The position numbers and the translations under genes are program-made. Positions 59,679 through 64,000 of a stretch of DNA of 64,000 nt are shown piece after piece. Source of the DNA: an uncultured Blastocatellia bacterium (lineage in GTDB: Bacteria; Acidobacteriota; Blastocatellia; Chloracidobacteriales; Chloracidobacteriaceae); NCBI GenBank assembly GCA_937934745.1, contig CALGZC010000038.1:1-64000 (forward strand), in the 5' to 3' direction. The notes below the pieces were generated by a model that saw only the letters and a program-made list of their open reading frames with translations, searched no databases and was not told the DNA's origin. How positions within the stretch are numbered: position 1 is the first letter of the stretch; each line of letters begins with the position of its first letter.

Positions 59679-61010
59679 ATGATTGCCCGCTACGCGCTAC
59701 CTGAAATGACCGCTCTGTGGAGTGACGAACGGCGCTTTGCCACCTGGCTCGCCGTTGAACTCGCCGCCTGCGAGGTCCAGGCCGAACTTGGCCTCATTCC
59801 GTCCGCCGCCCTGGCGGACATCCGCGCCAAGGCCCGGTTCTCCGTTGCCCGCATTGCTGAACTGGAACAGACCACACGCCATGATGTTATTGCCTTCACA
59901 ACGGCGCTCGCCGAAGCCATCGGCCCCGCCGCCCGCTATATCCACTTTGGACTCACCTCGTCAGATGTCGTGGACACCGCCCAGGCCATACTCCTGCGCG
60001 ACGCCTGCGACCTTCTCGTGCAGCGCGTGGACGCCTTTGCCGCCGCGCTCAAGACGCGCGCCTACGAACACAAGGACACCGTAATGATCGGACGCACGCA
60101 CGGCGTCCACGCCGAACCAACAACCTTCGGGCTGGTGCTGGCGCTGTACTACGCCGACACGCAGCGCAATCGGCAACGCCTGGTGCAGGCACGCCACACC
60201 GTTGCCGTCGGCAAGCTCTCCGGTGCGGTCGGCACATTCGCCCACCTTCCCCCGGAAGTTGAAGCGCGCGTCTGTGCCCGCCTCGGACTCACACCCGACC
60301 CGATCTCAACCCAAATCGTCCAACGCGATCGCCACGCCGAACTCCTTACCACCCTGGCCCTCATCGGTGCCGGAATTGAAAAACTGGCGCTTGAGGTCCG
60401 TCATCTACAACGCACCGAAGTGCGCGAAGTGCGGGAAGCCTTCGGTACGGGCCAGAAAGGCTCGTCGGCGATGCCACACAAACGCAATCCCATCGTCGCC
60501 GAGCAACTTTGCGGGCTGGCGCGCATTCTCCGCGCCAACGCCCAGGCAGCACTGGAAAACATTGCCCTCTGGCACGAACGCGATATTTCACATTCGAGCG
60601 TCGAACGCATTATCCTGCCGGACAGTTGCATCCTTGCCGATTACATGCTTGCCAAAGCCACGGAGCTGGTGCAGGGACTGGTCGTGGACGCAGACCGCAT
60701 GCGCGCCAACCTGGAGAGCCTGCGCGGCGTGATCTTTTCCGGAACACTCCTGCTCGAACTCGTCCGCCGTGGGTTGGAACGGGAAGCCGCCTACGCCATT
60801 GTCCAACGGCTGGCCCTGGCAGCGTGGGATCACGGCGCTGATTTTCAGACGTTGGTCGGCCGCGATCCGGATGTGCAACGCCTACTCACACCGGAAGACC
60901 TGACCCGGATCTTCACCCTGCCACACCACCTGCGTCACGTTGATGCCATCTTCCGGCGTGTCTTCCCGCCACCGGACACCGCGCCTCCTGGAGAGGCAGA
61001 ACTGTTTTAA
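59679..61010 (+). CDS. purB: Adenylosuccinate lyase
   Basis: MIARYALPEMTALWSDE, GRTHGVHAEPTTFG, GSSAMPHKRNPI. Confidence 0.96.
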   Translation: MIARYALPEMTALWSDERRFATWLAVELAACEVQAELGLIPSAALADIRAKARFSVARIAELEQTTRHDVIAFTTALAEAIGPAARYIHFGLTSSDVVDTAQAILLRDACDLLVQRVDAFAAALKTRAYEHKDTVMIGRTHGVHAEPTTFGLVLALYYADTQRNRQRLVQARHTVAVGKLSGAVGTFAHLPPEVEARVCARLGLTPDPISTQIVQRDRHAELLTTLALIGAGIEKLALEVRHLQRTEVREVREAFGTGQKGSSAMPHKRNPIVAEQLCGLARILRANAQAALENIALWHERDISHSSVERIILPDSCILADYMLAKATELVQGLVVDADRMRANLESLRGVIFSGTLLLELVRRGLEREAAYAIVQRLALAAWDHGADFQTLVGRDPDVQRLLTPEDLTRIFTLPHHLRHVDAIFRRVFPPPDTAPPGEAELF

Positions 61011-61233
61011 CGAACCGGTTGTCACAAAACCGTTCTCACAACACTGTCCTTACTCCGTTGGGACACGGAACTTTTCGCATTGCCGTTCGTTGGACAGAAC
61101 GTGTTTCGCTAAACAATCATCGCCGCCGGACTGACCGAGCCGGCGACCGAACCGGCTTCAGCCCGGTGGCCTCTTCAGGGTGACGTACGCCTAAGACGCC
61201 CGCTACAGGGTACGCGCAAGGAGATAGAAAGTC

Positions 61234-62775
61234 ATGACTCGTTATCAGACGATAGTACATATCCCCCAACCACTCCAAACCCTGGCACGCCACGCCCTCC
61301 ACATCAAAACCTGGCTTGCCGTGACACTCCTCATCACGGCGGCGCTCCTCGGCGGCATCGGAGGAACGGCTGCTGCCCGGTGGTTTACCCCACGGACGGA
61401 CAGCCCTCCCCCCACCCCACCGCCCGGACTGCCGGCGCACAGCGGTGAAGCCCTCGCCACCAGTGGCTTTTCGGCCGTTGTCAAAGCCACCCTCCCGGCC
61501 GTTGTCAACATCTCCACAACCCGCGCCCCACAACGTCCGCTGGCTCCGGGCTTTGAGTTTCCTTTCTTTCCAGATATCTTCGGCCCCGAGCTGCAACGCC
61601 CCCAGCCCGCCACTAGTCTCGGCTCCGGAGTCGTCGTGCGTGCCGATGGCTACCTGCTCACCAACCACCACGTCATTGACGGCGCGAGCGACATCAAGGT
61701 GACCTTCGCTGACGGCCGCAGCCTCCGGGCCAAACTCATCGGCACCGATCCCAAAACCGACATTGCCGTTCTCAAAGTCGAGGAAACCAACTTACCGGTC
61801 ATCCCGCTGGGGGACTCCAATCAAGTCCAAGTCGGCGACTTTGCCCTCGCCATCGGCAACCCCTTCGGCCTCGGTCAAACCGTCACCTTTGGCATCATCA
61901 GTGCGCTTGGTCGCGGCAACCTCGGCATCGAAACCTACGAAGACTTCATCCAAACCGACGCCGCGATCAACCCCGGTAACTCCGGAGGCGCTCTGATTAA
62001 CCTTCAGGGGCAGCTCATCGGCATCAACACGGCCATCATTGCACGCGGTGCACAGGGGAACCAGGGCATTGGCTTTGCCGTGCCCATCAATATGGCACGG
62101 CTTGTCATGGAGCAGCTCATCACCAAGGGGCGCGTCGTACGCGGCTACCTGGGCGTTACCCTCCAGGACCTCAATGAGGCCCTCGCCAAACAATTCGGCG
62201 TCCCGGATCAACGGGGCGTTGTCGTCACCGATGTGGCGCCGGATAGCCCGGCGGCTAAGGCCGGGTTTCAGCCCGGCGATGTCATCGTGGCCTTTGCGGG
62301 GCAGCCCGTCCGCGACCTCCGCACCCTGCGCCTAACGGTTGCCCAAACACCACCCGGCACGACGGTCAAACTCAAAATTCTCCGCAACAAAGCGCCGCGC
62401 GAACTGACCGCCACCCTCGACGAACTCCCCGAAGATCAGCCACTGGCCAGAGAACCCGGTAACAATAACGAGCCGCCCGCCACCACACCGGCTGGCAGCG
62501 CTTTGGCAGGTGTCGTTGTTGCCGAGCTTGCGCCGGCCGTGCGCGCCCGCCTCAACCTGAAAGGTGGGGTCGTTGTCCGTGCCGTCCAGCCATCTAGCGC
62601 GGCCGCCGAAGCTGGACTCCAACGCGACGACATCATCCTCCAGGTCAACCAGCAACCCGTCTCCAGCGTCACGGCGTTTGACGCCGCCGTGCGCCAAAGC
62701 CACGGCGAGGTCTTGCTGCGCATTTACCGTGGCGGTGTCAACCTGTTTCTCGTTGTCCCACTGGACCGCAACTAA
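61234..62775 (+). CDS. DegP/HtrA-type serine protease with two PDZ domains
   Basis: LTNHHVIDGA, KTDIAVLKV, INPGNSGGALINLQGQLIGINTAI; two PDZ repeats. Confidence 0.95.
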   Translation: MTRYQTIVHIPQPLQTLARHALHIKTWLAVTLLITAALLGGIGGTAAARWFTPRTDSPPPTPPPGLPAHSGEALATSGFSAVVKATLPAVVNISTTRAPQRPLAPGFEFPFFPDIFGPELQRPQPATSLGSGVVVRADGYLLTNHHVIDGASDIKVTFADGRSLRAKLIGTDPKTDIAVLKVEETNLPVIPLGDSNQVQVGDFALAIGNPFGLGQTVTFGIISALGRGNLGIETYEDFIQTDAAINPGNSGGALINLQGQLIGINTAIIARGAQGNQGIGFAVPINMARLVMEQLITKGRVVRGYLGVTLQDLNEALAKQFGVPDQRGVVVTDVAPDSPAAKAGFQPGDVIVAFAGQPVRDLRTLRLTVAQTPPGTTVKLKILRNKAPRELTATLDELPEDQPLAREPGNNNEPPATTPAGSALAGVVVAELAPAVRARLNLKGGVVVRAVQPSSAAAEAGLQRDDIILQVNQQPVSSVTAFDAAVRQSHGEVLLRIYRGGVNLFLVVPLDRN

Positions 62776-62800
62776 CCGGCACTTTTGGCGGCGGCAGGCA

Positions 62801-62826
62801 GGCGTCCACCGTGACGCCCGCCTTTT
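62801..62826 (+). terminator. Probable Rho-independent terminator
   Basis: ggcgtc-caccgt-gacgcc hairpin followed by cgccttttg. Confidence 0.4.
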
Positions 62827-62941
62827 GTTTGGCAGCGAACCTTTGGTGTATGTTTGGCACAGGGTCTGCTGCCAGGCACCGCAGACTCCAAACCAACGCA
62901 CCGTCTGAACCCTCAGCCGGCTCCCGTCAGCTCCCTACCAC

Positions 62942-63391
62942 ATGGCTTTCCGCTTCCAAAAACGCGACGCCCTCTTTGCCGCCGTCGTCGCGCTGGTCAT
63001 CGCCGGGTTGTCTTACCTGTCGAGCACCGGCAAGCGACCGCGGCCGGTAGCCGCCACCTGTGATGTATCGCGCCAAAAACCAGACCTGCCGGTACGCGAG
63101 CGGCGTGGGCAATGCCTCAGCTGCCATGACCCTCAGCACGGAGCGGCCGTAGCACATCGCCTACAGCCGACCCACCCGCAAAAATGGCTCGATGAAAAAT
63201 TTGCTTGCACCGGCTGCCATGTCCTCGCTAAACCCACATGGCCCACACAACCATCGCGCCAGACATCCCCACCGCCGGGAGGATACACACACTGCCATGC
63301 CGACCAAGAAAGCTTCTTCTGCTCCTGCTCACCAAACCGCCGCGCCGCTGACCTACGCCAACTACATCGGTGGCCAATGGGTTCCCGCTAA
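62942..63391 (+). CDS. Membrane-anchored c-type cytochrome-like protein with two CxxCH motifs; 3' end uncertain
   Basis: N-terminal TM, CLSCH and CTGCH; ORF overlaps the next gene by 95 nt. Confidence 0.5.
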   Translation: MAFRFQKRDALFAAVVALVIAGLSYLSSTGKRPRPVAATCDVSRQKPDLPVRERRGQCLSCHDPQHGAAVAHRLQPTHPQKWLDEKFACTGCHVLAKPTWPTQPSRQTSPPPGGYTHCHADQESFFCSCSPNRRAADLRQLHRWPMGSR

Positions 63392-64000
63392 GAATGGAGA
63401 AACCTTTGCCAACTATAACCCGGCCGACACCCGCGACATTGTCGGCTACTTCCCCCACTCCACGGCCGAGGATGTCGCCGTCGCCGTCGAGGCCGCAGCC
63501 GAGGCCTACCCGAAATGGCGACGCGTCCCACCGCCCAAACGCGCCGAATATATCGTTCGCGTCGGTGAGATCCTAATCCGCGACAAAGAAGCCATCGCGC
63601 AGGATATGACACGCGAAATGGGCAAGATCCTCAAAGAAACGCGCGGCGACACGCAGGAGGCCATTGACATGGCCGCGTTTGTCGCCGGCGAAGGCCGCCG
63701 TCTCTACGGACAGACGACAACCTCCGAACTCCCCGACAAGTTCGCCATGACGGTGCGCGACGCCATTGGCGTCTGTGGACTGATCACGCCCTGGAACTTT
63801 CCGATCGCCATTCCTTCGTGGAAAATTTTCCCGGCCATTCTGTGTGGCAACACGGTCGTGATCAAACCGGCCGAAGATACACCCCTGTCGGTCTACCGTT
63901 TTATGAAGGCGTTTGAAGAGGCCGGCCTTCCACCCGGTGTCGTCAATATGGTGACCGGATACGGCGAAACGGCCGGCGCCCCGCTGGTGACGCATCCGAC
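63297..64000 (+). CDS. NAD(P)-dependent aldehyde dehydrogenase, 3' truncated by window
   Basis: [64 protein letters not shown]; ggagg RBS; absent from ORF table because it runs off the end. Confidence 0.95.
   Translation, partial: MPTKKASSAPAHQTAAPLTYANYIGGQWVPAKNGETFANYNPADTRDIVGYFPHSTAEDVAVAVEAAAEAYPKWRRVPPPKRAEYIVRVGEILIRDKEAIAQDMTREMGKILKETRGDTQEAIDMAAFVAGEGRRLYGQTTTSELPDKFAMTVRDAIGVCGLITPWNFPIAIPSWKIFPAILCGNTVVIKPAEDTPLSVYRFMKAFEEAGLPPGVVNMVTGYGETAGAPLVTHP

Noticed and set aside
1-64000. Defence island, prophage, integrase or CRISPR
   Set aside because: No transposase, integrase, phage structural gene, restriction/toxin genes or spaced direct-repeat array seen.

Overview
GC-rich chromosomal segment, densely packed with genes, most likely from a phototrophic Acidobacteriota of the Chloracidobacterium type. 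That placement is inference: it rests on bchG/chlG-, crtB- and cruA-type genes occurring beside SBBP-repeat and Oar-like outer-membrane proteins. I support about 47 protein genes (two truncated by the window edges), two tRNAs (Cys-GCA, Leu-UAG) and three hairpin terminators. I see no CRISPR array, rRNA operon, prophage or transposase. Main gene blocks: (1) NfeD/flotillin/unknown/PgpA/K+ channel run; (2) RHH-like protein, PlsC with a membrane domain, and a one-chain diadenylate cyclase-YbbR protein; (3) CruA-type lycopene cyclase overlapping a peptide-type ABC solute-binding protein; (4) ppgK-glk-FGGY kinase-plsC-CPBP-fabG operon; (5) divergent crtB/bchG with an uncharacterised 69-aa ORF after bchG; (6) outer-membrane barrel/histidine kinase/radical SAM operon; (7) peroxiredoxin, uvrA, PEGA/TPR, DNA glycosylase, M16 peptidase, purB and HtrA housekeeping stretch. 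Best candidates for something new are the barrel-kinase-radical SAM operon, the cyclase-YbbR fusion, the bchG-linked small protein, a recurring GTCTGATAA motif, and short tandem duplications at gene boundaries. All calls come from reading the sequence and supplied translations; no searches were run.
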